This document shows, one piece after another, positions 6,586 through 12,723 of a DNA stretch of 13,414 bases. The translations under genes were made by a program, and so were the position numbers. The notes under the pieces are model-generated. The model had not been told where the DNA came from, searched no databases, and was given only the letters and a program-made list of their open reading frames with translations. Position 1 is the first letter of the stretch. Each line of letters opens with the position of its first letter. The stretch covers positions 1 to 13,414 of the forward strand of contig CALMVM010000221.1 in the NCBI GenBank assembly GCA_937873255.1. Direction: 5' to 3'. Origin of the DNA: an uncultured Verrucomicrobiota bacterium (GTDB lineage: Bacteria > Verrucomicrobiota > Verrucomicrobiia > Chthoniobacterales > SZAS-18).

Positions 6586-7599
6586 TCATCCACCGATGGC
6601 GACCATCTTCCGGTTGGGCTGGTAGTTTTCACGAAAATCGTGCTGCTTCGGCTTGCGCGCCACCACGTCGAGGAAAACCTGGCTCAATTCTTCGTCGCTC
6701 GCCCCGGCGCGGAGCGGCTCGCGGATATCGAACTCCAAAAACGAGCCCAGGCAGGGACGCAGCTTACCCTCGCAAGTCAGGCGCAGCTTGTTGCAATTCT
6801 CGCAGAAATGCAGGTTGGTCATCGCGCCGATGAAACCGATCCGTTGCGCCGAATCCGGCAATTGGTAATAGGACGCCGGACCGTTCGGGCGGAAATTCGG
6901 CGCGGGCGCGAGTGCGCCGTAGTGTTTCTCGATGCTCCGTCTCGCCTCGGCGATGGGCAGGAAATTCGCGTCGCTCAAAACGTCGGTGGTGCTCACCGGC
7001 ATCAGTTCGATGAAACGCAGCAGCACGTTTTTGCGCGCGGCGAATTCGATGAGCGGAATCAATTGGTCCTCGTTGCGGCCGCGCATGAGGACACAGTTGA
7101 GCTTGATCTGATCCGGCCCGAACCCGGCCGCGCGCGCCGCGTCAATGCCAGCGAGGGTCTGCGGCAGAAAATCCCGCCCGGTGGTGCGGGCGTAATCGGC
7201 TCGGTCCAGCGTGTCGAGCGAGATATTGATCGTGCGGACATTCCGCGCGCGCAGGCACTCGGCCATGCTGCGACCATCCTGACCCGGCACGGGCCTGGCG
7301 AGGAGCGATCCGTTCGTGGAAACCCCGAGGTCACGCAGAGTGGGGATTTCCGAGAGCAAATCGAAAAAGCGCAGCACATCCCGCCGGGTCAGCGGTTCAC
7401 CGCCGGTTACGCGCAGCTTGCTGACGCCTAGGGTGGCTGCCACGCGCACGATCCGGGCGAGTTCTTCGTAGGAGAGGATTTCGTTGTGCGGGAGCCATTC
7501 CTGCAACTCCTGTGGCATGCAATACAGGCAACGCTCGTTGCAGCGATCCGTGATCGACACCCGCAGGTAGCTGATGAGGTGTCCGAACGGATCTTGCAC
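6586..7599 (-). CDS. moaA: GTP 3',8-cyclase, radical SAM enzyme MoaA
   Basis: First step of molybdenum-cofactor synthesis: rearranges GTP to 3',8-cyclo-GTP with S-adenosylmethionine. The 337-residue protein has the N-terminal radical-SAM cluster motif CNERCLYC (Cys20, Cys24, Cys27), GGEPL (66-70), STNGSLL (94-100), NISLDTL (125-131), and a second cluster site CENC (266-269) plus Cys283 in the spacing C-x2-C-x13-C. It ends with the Gly-Gly pair known to be needed in MoaA. The start is GTG 7599, with no ATG or clear Shine-Dalgarno upstream. A promoter-like sequence placed so that the transcript would begin at or near the GTG hints at leaderless expression. It heads a tight run with moaC and mogA and is divergent from a lipoprotein gene. 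Confidence 0.97.
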   Translation of the reverse strand: MQDPFGHLISYLRVSITDRCNERCLYCMPQELQEWLPHNEILSYEELARIVRVAATLGVSKLRVTGGEPLTRRDVLRFFDLLSEIPTLRDLGVSTNGSLLARPVPGQDGRSMAECLRARNVRTINISLDTLDRADYARTTGRDFLPQTLAGIDAARAAGFGPDQIKLNCVLMRGRNEDQLIPLIEFAARKNVLLRFIELMPVSTTDVLSDANFLPIAEARRSIEKHYGALAPAPNFRPNGPASYYQLPDSAQRIGFIGAMTNLHFCENCNKLRLTCEGKLRPCLGSFLEFDIREPLRAGASDEELSQVFLDVVARKPKQHDFRENYQPNRKMVAIGG

Positions 7600-7605
7600 G
7601 CCGCC

Positions 7606-7633
7606 ACTCTACGACGGACGCCCCGGGATTCAA
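7606..7633 (-). promoter_or_regulatory. Candidate promoter of moaA
   Basis: On the minus strand TTGAAT (7633-7628) and TAGAGT (7611-7606) are spaced 16 bp, each matching four of six consensus sigma-70 positions. The -10 box ends six bases before the moaA GTG, so transcription would begin about at the start codon. Pattern match only. Confidence 0.33.
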
Positions 7634-7650
7634 GGCAGGTGCGTCGAAAG

Positions 7651-7677
7651 CGGGCGTTTTCGAGGACCTCGAACCCG
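7651..7677. other. Imperfect stem-loop in the moaA upstream region
   Basis: TTCGAG (7659-7664) and CTCGAA (7668-7673) form a perfect 6-bp stem around GAC, and outside it CGGG (7651-7654) can pair with CCCG (7674-7677) across a 4-base bulge. It lies in the 172-bp divergent gap. If the moaA transcript starts further upstream than the candidate promoter, this would be in its leader; I could not match it to the Moco riboswitch motif. Confidence 0.35.
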
Positions 7678-7725
7678 TTGGCGGGACCGACTCCTGCTGC
7701 CGGAAAGGTCCTCAGAGTTTGGTCG

Positions 7726-7755
7726 TTGACGAAATGGCTACTTTTTCCGTAATCT
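7726..7755 (+). promoter_or_regulatory. Candidate promoter of the BamE-like lipoprotein gene
   Basis: TTGACG (7726-7731, five of six -35 positions) is followed after 18 bp by TAATCT (7750-7755), a modest -10 match, 16 bases before the ATG at 7772. The short leader has no Shine-Dalgarno sequence. Confidence 0.35.
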
Positions 7756-7771
7756 GCCGCCGCTTGATCCG

Positions 7772-8278
7772 ATGACTATCCGCCCTCTTCTGGTTTTGTG
7801 CGGAGCCATCGCCATGATCTCGCTGGCCGGTTGTGACACGCCCGCAACCCGTGCCCGCAGGGACGCCGCCGGCTTCGGGAAACTCTCGGCGGCCGACCGG
7901 ACGACCGTGCTAGCCGGGAAGGTGCGCCCGGGCATGACGAAAGAGGCGGTCTACATCGCGTGGGGCGAACCGGACCGCAAACAAACGTCCGCCGACGGCA
8001 AGGAAGCGACCGAAAGCTGGTTTTACCGGCGGCAGTTGACCTTGAAGCCGGCGATGGACTCGTTCGACCGCTGGCTGCCGGGCAGTGGAGTGTTCGGGCC
8101 GACGGTCCCGCTCTCGTTGCGCGCGGGGTTCGGTTTCGGTGGGATCGGCAACGAGGGCGCGCTCCAGACGCAGCCGCATCTGCTCATCACCGACGACACG
8201 GCGAAGCGCGCGGATTTCACGGCGGGCAGGCTGTCGGCGTACGATCTGTTTCAAGCGGGACTTGCCCCGGCGCGTTGA
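7772..8278 (+). CDS. Lipoprotein with a BamE/SmpA-OmlA-like segment
   Basis: A 168-residue predicted lipoprotein: hydrophobic residues 5-18, then lipobox LAGC with Cys21, followed by Asp, which in E. coli would hold it in the inner membrane (the rule is not general). Residues about 48-86 follow the small BamE/SmpA-OmlA pattern: a helix starter AGKVRPGMTKEAVYIAWGEP (48-67) and then a WFYRR strand (83-87). The rest, with a Gly/Phe-rich stretch (117-127) and LLITDD (137-142), is not recognised. BamE helps the BAM complex insert outer-membrane proteins, but many unrelated lipoproteins carry this segment, so a BAM role is not claimed. Divergent from moaA; the next gene, ubiD, follows on the same strand after 67 bp containing GC-rich hairpins. 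Confidence 0.7.
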   Translation: MTIRPLLVLCGAIAMISLAGCDTPATRARRDAAGFGKLSAADRTTVLAGKVRPGMTKEAVYIAWGEPDRKQTSADGKEATESWFYRRQLTLKPAMDSFDRWLPGSGVFGPTVPLSLRAGFGFGGIGNEGALQTQPHLLITDDTAKRADFTAGRLSAYDLFQAGLAPAR

Positions 8279-8310
8279 CCGCCCGGCGGGGTCGGGGTAG
8301 ATTCGCGGCA

Positions 8311-8329
8311 TCCCCGCGCAAGGCGGGGA
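8311..8329 (+). other. Perfect GC-rich stem-loop before the UbiD gene
   Basis: TCCCCGC (8311-8317) and GCGGGGA (8323-8329) form a perfect 7-bp stem with a GCAAG loop, between the lipoprotein stop and the TTG start of the decarboxylase. The sequence after it is only mildly T-rich (GTTTCACCTTT), so it is at best a weak intrinsic terminator. It could instead be a 5' leader structure. Confidence 0.4.
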
Positions 8330-8345
8330 CGTTTCACCTTTCGCT

Positions 8346-9836
8346 TTGGCTCACCGCTCCTTCGCCGCATTTCTGGACGTGCTCGAAAAAGCGGGCGAAC
8401 TGCGCCGCATCGCCTCCCCGGTAGCCACCGAAATGGAAATCACCGAGATCGCCGACCGCGAGATGAAATCGCCCGGCGGCGGCAAGGCGCTCCTCTTCGA
8501 GCGGCCCACGATTGACGGCAAGCCTTCGCGGTTCCCGCTGGCGATCAACACGATGGGCTCCGAGCGGCGCATGGCCCTCGCCCTCGGCGTCGGTTCCGTG
8601 GACGACCTCGCGCACCAGATGGGGCTCATCCTCAAAGCTAAACCGCCGACCAATTTCAGGCAGGGTTGGGACCTACTCAAACAAGGCGTCGATCTCCTAC
8701 ACGCGCGGCCGAAGCGGGTCCGCAGCGGCCCGTGCAAGGATGTGGTCACGCGCTTCGACGCCACACCGGCCGGCGACCTGTCACTGGACGACCTGCCGAT
8801 CCTCAAATGCTGGCCGCAGGATGGCGGCCGGTTCATCACCCTGCCCAACGTCTACACGCGCGACCCGGACACCGGCGAACGCAACTTGGGCATGTACCGC
8901 ATGCAGGTGTATGACGGCCGCACAACCGGCATGCACTGGCAGGTCCACAAGGTCGGCGCGCGCCATGGGAAACGGTATTACGAACGCGGCGAACGCATGC
9001 CGGTGGCGGTCTGCCTGGGCGGCGATCCCGCTTATACGTTCTCCGCCACGGCACCGCTGCCGGATGGGCTCGACGAAATCCTATTCGCCGGGTTCGCGCG
9101 CAAAAAGTCGGTGGAACTCGTACGCTGCGAAACAGTCGATCTCGAAGTGCCCGCCGACTCGGATTTCGTGTTGGAGGGATACGTCCAGCCCGGTGAGGCC
9201 CGGCCGGAGGGACCGTTCGGCGACCATACCGGTTTTTACACGCCGGTGGACGACTATCCGGTGTTTCACCTCACAGCGATCACGCACCGCAAGGACGCCG
9301 TTTACCCGGCGACCATCGTGGGCGTGCCCCCGATGGAGGATTATTACATCGGCGACGCCAGCGTGCGGGTGTTCCTGCCGGTGATAAAGATGAATTTCCC
9401 CGAGATCGTGGACCTGACGCTGCCGCCCGAAGGCGTTTTCCATAACCTCGTTTTCGTGAGCATCCGCAAGCAGTACCCGCTGCAAGCCTACAAGATCATG
9501 CACGGCCTCTGGGGGATGGGGCAGATGATGTTCAGCAAATACATCGTCGTGGTGGACGAGGACTGCGACGTGCACAACACCAGCGAGGTTCTCTTCCGGC
9601 TCTGCGCGAACACCGACCCGCAACGCGACAGCACGTTCATCAAGAGTCCCTGCGACTCGCTCGACCACGCACCCACCGTGCCGAACATCGGCAGCCACAT
9701 GGGCTTCGACGCCACCCGCAAGCTGCCCGGCGAGGGTTACACGCGTGGCTGGCCCGACATGGTGAAAATGGACGCCGAAACCAAGGCGCGGGTGGACAGC
9801 CTTTTGCAACGGATCGTCGCGGGCAAACCGGCCTGA
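8346..9836 (+). CDS. ubiD: UbiD-family prenylated-FMN-dependent decarboxylase
   Basis: Family members remove carboxyl groups from aromatic or unsaturated acids using prenylated FMN made by UbiX. At 496 residues it matches E. coli UbiD in size. Visible features: FLDVLEKAGELRRI (9-22), typical of the N-terminus; NLGMYRMQ (180-187) and MHWQVHK (196-202), the metal/cofactor site region; LEGYV (276-280); the hallmark PEGPFGDHTGFY (287-298); and MHGLWGMGQMMFSKYIVVVD (385-404). The only start that keeps the N-terminal motif is TTG 8346: an in-frame TAG lies at 8298-8300 with no ATG or GTG after it, and the first internal ATG would delete about 29 conserved residues. The substrate is open: ubiquinone-type prenylbenzoate, a menaquinone-pathway intermediate, or another acid. 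No ubiX, ubiA or mqn gene is visible. Converges on cls with 7 bp between stops. Confidence 0.88.
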   Translation: MAHRSFAAFLDVLEKAGELRRIASPVATEMEITEIADREMKSPGGGKALLFERPTIDGKPSRFPLAINTMGSERRMALALGVGSVDDLAHQMGLILKAKPPTNFRQGWDLLKQGVDLLHARPKRVRSGPCKDVVTRFDATPAGDLSLDDLPILKCWPQDGGRFITLPNVYTRDPDTGERNLGMYRMQVYDGRTTGMHWQVHKVGARHGKRYYERGERMPVAVCLGGDPAYTFSATAPLPDGLDEILFAGFARKKSVELVRCETVDLEVPADSDFVLEGYVQPGEARPEGPFGDHTGFYTPVDDYPVFHLTAITHRKDAVYPATIVGVPPMEDYYIGDASVRVFLPVIKMNFPEIVDLTLPPEGVFHNLVFVSIRKQYPLQAYKIMHGLWGMGQMMFSKYIVVVDEDCDVHNTSEVLFRLCANTDPQRDSTFIKSPCDSLDHAPTVPNIGSHMGFDATRKLPGEGYTRGWPDMVKMDAETKARVDSLLQRIVAGKPA

Positions 9837-9843
9837 AGACGGT

Positions 9844-11277
9844 TCACAGCAACGGGGCGAGAGGGCGAAACAGGCTTTCGACCCAACGCTGGGTCCAGGG
9901 CCGTTTGCGGAACGTTTCCGGGTCGATGTGCAAGGACTCGCATTCGTAGTCGTGCCGCAGGACCGCCTCCAGTTCCGTCGCGGAGGCCGGGTCGTCGATG
10001 AGCACGTTCAACTCGAAATTCAGCCGCATCGACCGGATGTCGAAGTTGGCCGAACCCACCATCATCCATCGTCCGTCGAACGCGGCGACCTTGGCGTGGT
10101 TGATCCCCTTTTCGTACTCGTAAATCTGCACGCCGTAGTCGAGCAGTTCCTCGTAGTAACTGCGTCCGACCTGCACGAGGTAGGGATGGTCGGTCTTCGC
10201 TGAAATCAAGAGCCGCGTGTCCACGCCGCGCTGGGCGCAGAGTTTCATCGCGGTCAGCAACGGCTCGTTGGGCACGAAATACCCCGCCGTCAGCCAAGCG
10301 CGCTCACGCGCGGAGTTGAGCAGGGCGACAATCGACATCTGGATTGGGTCGGAGCGGTTGTCGGGCCCGTCGGCGAGCACCTGCACGACGCGACGCGCCG
10401 GCAGCGCGCTGACGGGGTAATAAACGTCGTCGGTCAGCTTCTCGTCGGTGGCGTAGAACCAGTCGTCGGCGAATGTCCGCTGCACCGTCGTCGCCACCTG
10501 TCCGCGCATGCGCACCTGCACGTCGCGCCATGAACCCGCAACGGGGTCTTCGCCCATGTATTCGCGGCCAATGTTCATCCCGCCGACGAACGCCGTCTCG
10601 CCGTCGATCACCTGGATCTTGCGGTGGTTGCGCAGGTTGAAGATCCAGCGGTTTTGCAGTGGATTGACGGTGCGAAACCACGCGAACTTCCCGCCGCGCT
10701 TTTTCAATGGCTCAAAAAACGACTCGCGCGTGCCGACGCAGCCCAACCAATCGCAAAGGAGGCGCACCTCGACTCCCCGCCCCGCCGCGTCGGCCAGCGC
10801 CTCGACCAATTCGAGTCCGTAGCGGTCGGCGCGGAAGATGTAAAACTCGACGTGGATGTGGTGCCGCGCCGCGCGCACGGCCTCCAGCAAGGCCGGGTAG
10901 AATGCCGGCGCGTCCACGAGCAGTTGCACCTCCGCCGTGGCCGACGAAACGGCGTCGTTGATGTTCGACAGCAGGGTGGCAAAAGACCGCTCCTCGTCGC
11001 CCAGCGACTTCAACAGCGTTTCCACCGAAGGCAGCACGGTCTCGCGCTGCTGGCGTGGAACGTCTTCGGCGTCAATTTCCTCGCGCTTGCGCAAATGTTT
11101 GCGCGCGAGGTGCGTGCTCCCGAAAAGAAAATACGCCAGCGGCCCGAGCCACGGGATAAAGATGCACACCCAGATCCAATTCAGGGTCGAGACGGGCGGT
11201 TTATTCGCTCGCAAGACCACTGGCACCATGATCCAGGACAACACATAACCCGCAACGACGACGACCTCCCAAAGCAT
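9844..11277 (-). CDS. cls: Cardiolipin synthase, phospholipase-D type
   Basis: Condenses phospholipids to cardiolipin at the inner membrane. The 477-residue protein has two N-terminal membrane helices (about 4-22 and 31-52) and two phospholipase-D domains with intact HKD motifs: NHRKIQVIDG (His218, Lys220, Asp225) and NHAKVAAFDG (His394, Lys396, Asp401). GGMNIGREY (232-240) and GSANFDIRSM (408-417) are the usual companions of each motif. ATG 11277 is chosen over an in-frame TTG at 11313 because a purine-rich GAGGGGAGGA stands directly upstream and the membrane helix then begins at the N-terminus, as in relatives. It follows the glycine-zipper lipoprotein by 36 bp on the same strand. ClsA-like by architecture. 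Confidence 0.95.
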   Translation of the reverse strand: MLWEVVVVAGYVLSWIMVPVVLRANKPPVSTLNWIWVCIFIPWLGPLAYFLFGSTHLARKHLRKREEIDAEDVPRQQRETVLPSVETLLKSLGDEERSFATLLSNINDAVSSATAEVQLLVDAPAFYPALLEAVRAARHHIHVEFYIFRADRYGLELVEALADAAGRGVEVRLLCDWLGCVGTRESFFEPLKKRGGKFAWFRTVNPLQNRWIFNLRNHRKIQVIDGETAFVGGMNIGREYMGEDPVAGSWRDVQVRMRGQVATTVQRTFADDWFYATDEKLTDDVYYPVSALPARRVVQVLADGPDNRSDPIQMSIVALLNSARERAWLTAGYFVPNEPLLTAMKLCAQRGVDTRLLISAKTDHPYLVQVGRSYYEELLDYGVQIYEYEKGINHAKVAAFDGRWMMVGSANFDIRSMRLNFELNVLIDDPASATELEAVLRHDYECESLHIDPETFRKRPWTQRWVESLFRPLAPLL

Positions 11278-11280
11278 CGC

Positions 11281-11290
11281 TCCTCCCCTC
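11281..11290 (-). promoter_or_regulatory. Ribosome binding site of cls
   Basis: Minus-strand GAGGGGAGGA ends three bases before the ATG at 11277; the internal GAGG and GGAG elements give spacings of about 4 to 9 bases. It decides the cls start in favour of ATG over the upstream TTG. Confidence 0.65.
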
Positions 11291-11313
11291 GCCGCGCGGC
11301 CGGCGGAAAGCAA

Positions 11314-11712
11314 TCAGGGATTAATGAACAAGCGGTTGCAACTCGGGTCGCGCACGCGCGCACCGTGAGGGATGCCGGTCACATCGATCTCGTGGTAGGG
11401 AGCATACGGACTGAGTACGATGCCGCGCCGTTCCGTCTTGCTCGCCTCGGGATAGCCGCCGGACGGGGCCGGTCCGTACGCGCCCTCGTCGGAATGCTCA
11501 ACCGCGCTGCCGATCAGCGCGCCCGTTAAGGCACCGAGGGCGGAGCCGGTGACCGCCCCGCCCACGCGGTTGGTTGCCAACCCGCCGATCAGGGCACCAC
11601 CGGCCGCCCCGGACGCCGCGCCGAGACCGGTCGGCGAATCGCAGGACGTGAGGCCGAGGGCCGAAAACAACAGCAAACCCATCGCCGGAGGGAGGACGCG
11701 CAGCTTGAGCAT
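11314..11712 (-). CDS. Glycine-zipper lipoprotein
   Basis: A 132-residue small lipoprotein with lipobox LTSC (Cys24, followed by Asp). Residues about 29-70 are a glycine zipper: repeated G-x3-G and small residues, e.g. GAASGAAGGALIGGLA and GSALGALTGALIGSA, a pattern that packs as a membrane-associated helical hairpin in many envelope proteins of the 17-kDa-antigen and glycine-zipper-2TM type. The C-terminus (98-132) has a distinct Tyr/Pro motif, SPYAPYHEIDVTGIPHG, before DPSCNRLFINP, with a second cysteine at 125. Start ATG 11712 has a good GGGAGGAA site at 8-10 bases. It lies 70 bp after the hpnD-like gene and 36 bp before cls, and may share their transcript. Exact function unknown; an envelope structural role is likely. 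Confidence 0.78.
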   Translation of the reverse strand: MLKLRVLPPAMGLLLFSALGLTSCDSPTGLGAASGAAGGALIGGLATNRVGGAVTGSALGALTGALIGSAVEHSDEGAYGPAPSGGYPEASKTERRGIVLSPYAPYHEIDVTGIPHGARVRDPSCNRLFINP

Positions 11713-11720
11713 GACCCAAT

Positions 11721-11728
11721 TTCCTCCC
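11721..11728 (-). promoter_or_regulatory. Ribosome binding site of the glycine-zipper lipoprotein gene
   Basis: Minus-strand GGGAGGAA lies 8 bases before the ATG at 11712 and is one of the strongest Shine-Dalgarno sequences in the window. Confidence 0.65.
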
Positions 11729-11782
11729 GAAGCGCCCGGGCGTCAAACGGACCGGCACGCGAGCCTTCCCGCGCACGGGGCG

Positions 11783-12685
11783 TCACAGCCAGCGCGTGCG
11801 CAACGCTGTGATGAACAACGTCCACAGTTTGCGCGGCTTGCTCAGCCGGTGGCGTCGGGTGAAAACCTCGTAGCGGTCGCGCCGGATTTTCTGGAGCAAT
11901 TTCCAATAAATCTCGCGCATGATCTCCGCCGCCACCATCGAACGCCGGTCGCGCGCGGTGAGGTTTGCTCGCGCCGATTGATAAAATTCCTCGGCCCGCG
12001 CCGCCTCGAATTTCATCAACGCCCGGAACCGCGCGTCGTACACCCGCGCACGCAGGTCCGCCGACGTGTACCCGAAACGCTCCAAATCCTCGGTCGGCAG
12101 ATAAACCCGGCCACCGTTGTCCAGATCAACGCCGACATCGCGGATGATGTTCGTCAATTGAAGCGCCATCCCCAGGTCGAGGGCGTATTGCCGGCAGGAA
12201 GGGTCCCGGTAGCCGAAAATCTCGATGCTGACCAACCCGACCACGCTCGCCACCCGGTGACAATAGATGCGCAGTTGCTCGAAGGTTTGGTACTGCCGGC
12301 CGCCCACGTCCATTTCCACCCCGGCGATGATTTCCAGCAGATGCTCGGCGGGGATCGGATACCGGGCCATCAGCCCGTGGAGTTGATCGATGAGTAGGGC
12401 TCCATCGCCGTCCGCGCGCAGGGGCGGCGGATTCGTCAAGACGGACCGCCACGCGTTGAGCAGTTCGGCTTTGTCCTCGGGCGGCAAGGTGTCGGTGTCA
12501 GCGATGTCGTCCACGAGCCGGCAGAACGTGTAAAACACGTCCATGTCGCGCCGTTTGGCCTTTGGCAGGCAGAGAAACGCGAGGGCGAGGTTCGACTGGC
12601 CCGAGAAATCCGCCGCGCGCGCCCGCGCCGGATGCCACCCCGCCGTTTTGGGGAGGTCTTCGGCAATGGAGGTGCGCGGATTCAT
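11783..12685 (-). CDS. hpnD: Squalene/phytoene synthase family protein, HpnD-like (presqualene diphosphate synthase)
   Basis: Head-to-head prenyl transferase joining two farnesyl diphosphates; HpnD makes presqualene diphosphate in the HpnC-D-E route to squalene. The 300-residue protein has FLCLPKAKRRDMDVFYTFCR (37-56), the first Asp motif DDIAD (59-63), YCHRVASVVGLVSIEIFGY (141-159) and the second Asp motif in NIIRDVGVDL (179-188), followed by GRVYLP (192-197). Both metal-binding DxxxD motifs are intact, so it should be active. The VVGLVSIEIFGY stretch and size fit HpnD better than HpnC; phytoene synthase (CrtB) remains possible. Start ATG 12685 has no clear Shine-Dalgarno. Neither hpnC, hpnE nor a hopene cyclase is visible. 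Upstream, 38 bp away on the same strand, is an uncharacterised membrane protein. Confidence 0.87.
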   Translation of the reverse strand: MNPRTSIAEDLPKTAGWHPARARAADFSGQSNLALAFLCLPKAKRRDMDVFYTFCRLVDDIADTDTLPPEDKAELLNAWRSVLTNPPPLRADGDGALLIDQLHGLMARYPIPAEHLLEIIAGVEMDVGGRQYQTFEQLRIYCHRVASVVGLVSIEIFGYRDPSCRQYALDLGMALQLTNIIRDVGVDLDNGGRVYLPTEDLERFGYTSADLRARVYDARFRALMKFEAARAEEFYQSARANLTARDRRSMVAAEIMREIYWKLLQKIRRDRYEVFTRRHRLSKPRKLWTLFITALRTRWL

Positions 12686-12723
12686 CGAAAAGGGGGCAAC
12701 GAGCGGTCAGTGTATGCCGGTTG

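Noticed and set aside
7600..7771. A tRNA-like T-arm or Moco riboswitch in the moaA upstream gap
   Set aside because: The minus strand has GGTTCGAG, but no flanking 5-bp stem or acceptor and anticodon arms could be built; the riboswitch core could not be matched by eye.
11733..11742. Palindrome CGCCCGGGCG upstream of the glycine-zipper gene
   Set aside because: Short all-GC palindromes arise easily in such DNA; there is no T-run after it and it overlaps the region just before a good ribosome binding site.
11717..11745. TTGACG with a GAAATT box 17 bp later on the minus strand as a promoter of the glycine-zipper gene
   Set aside because: The -10 match is poor and the promoter would overlap the strong Shine-Dalgarno sequence, leaving no room for it in the transcript.
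10624..12397. Long plus-strand open frames (301 and 282 codons) opposite cls, the glycine-zipper gene and hpnD
   Set aside because: No motif, and they run across gene boundaries of well supported minus-strand genes.
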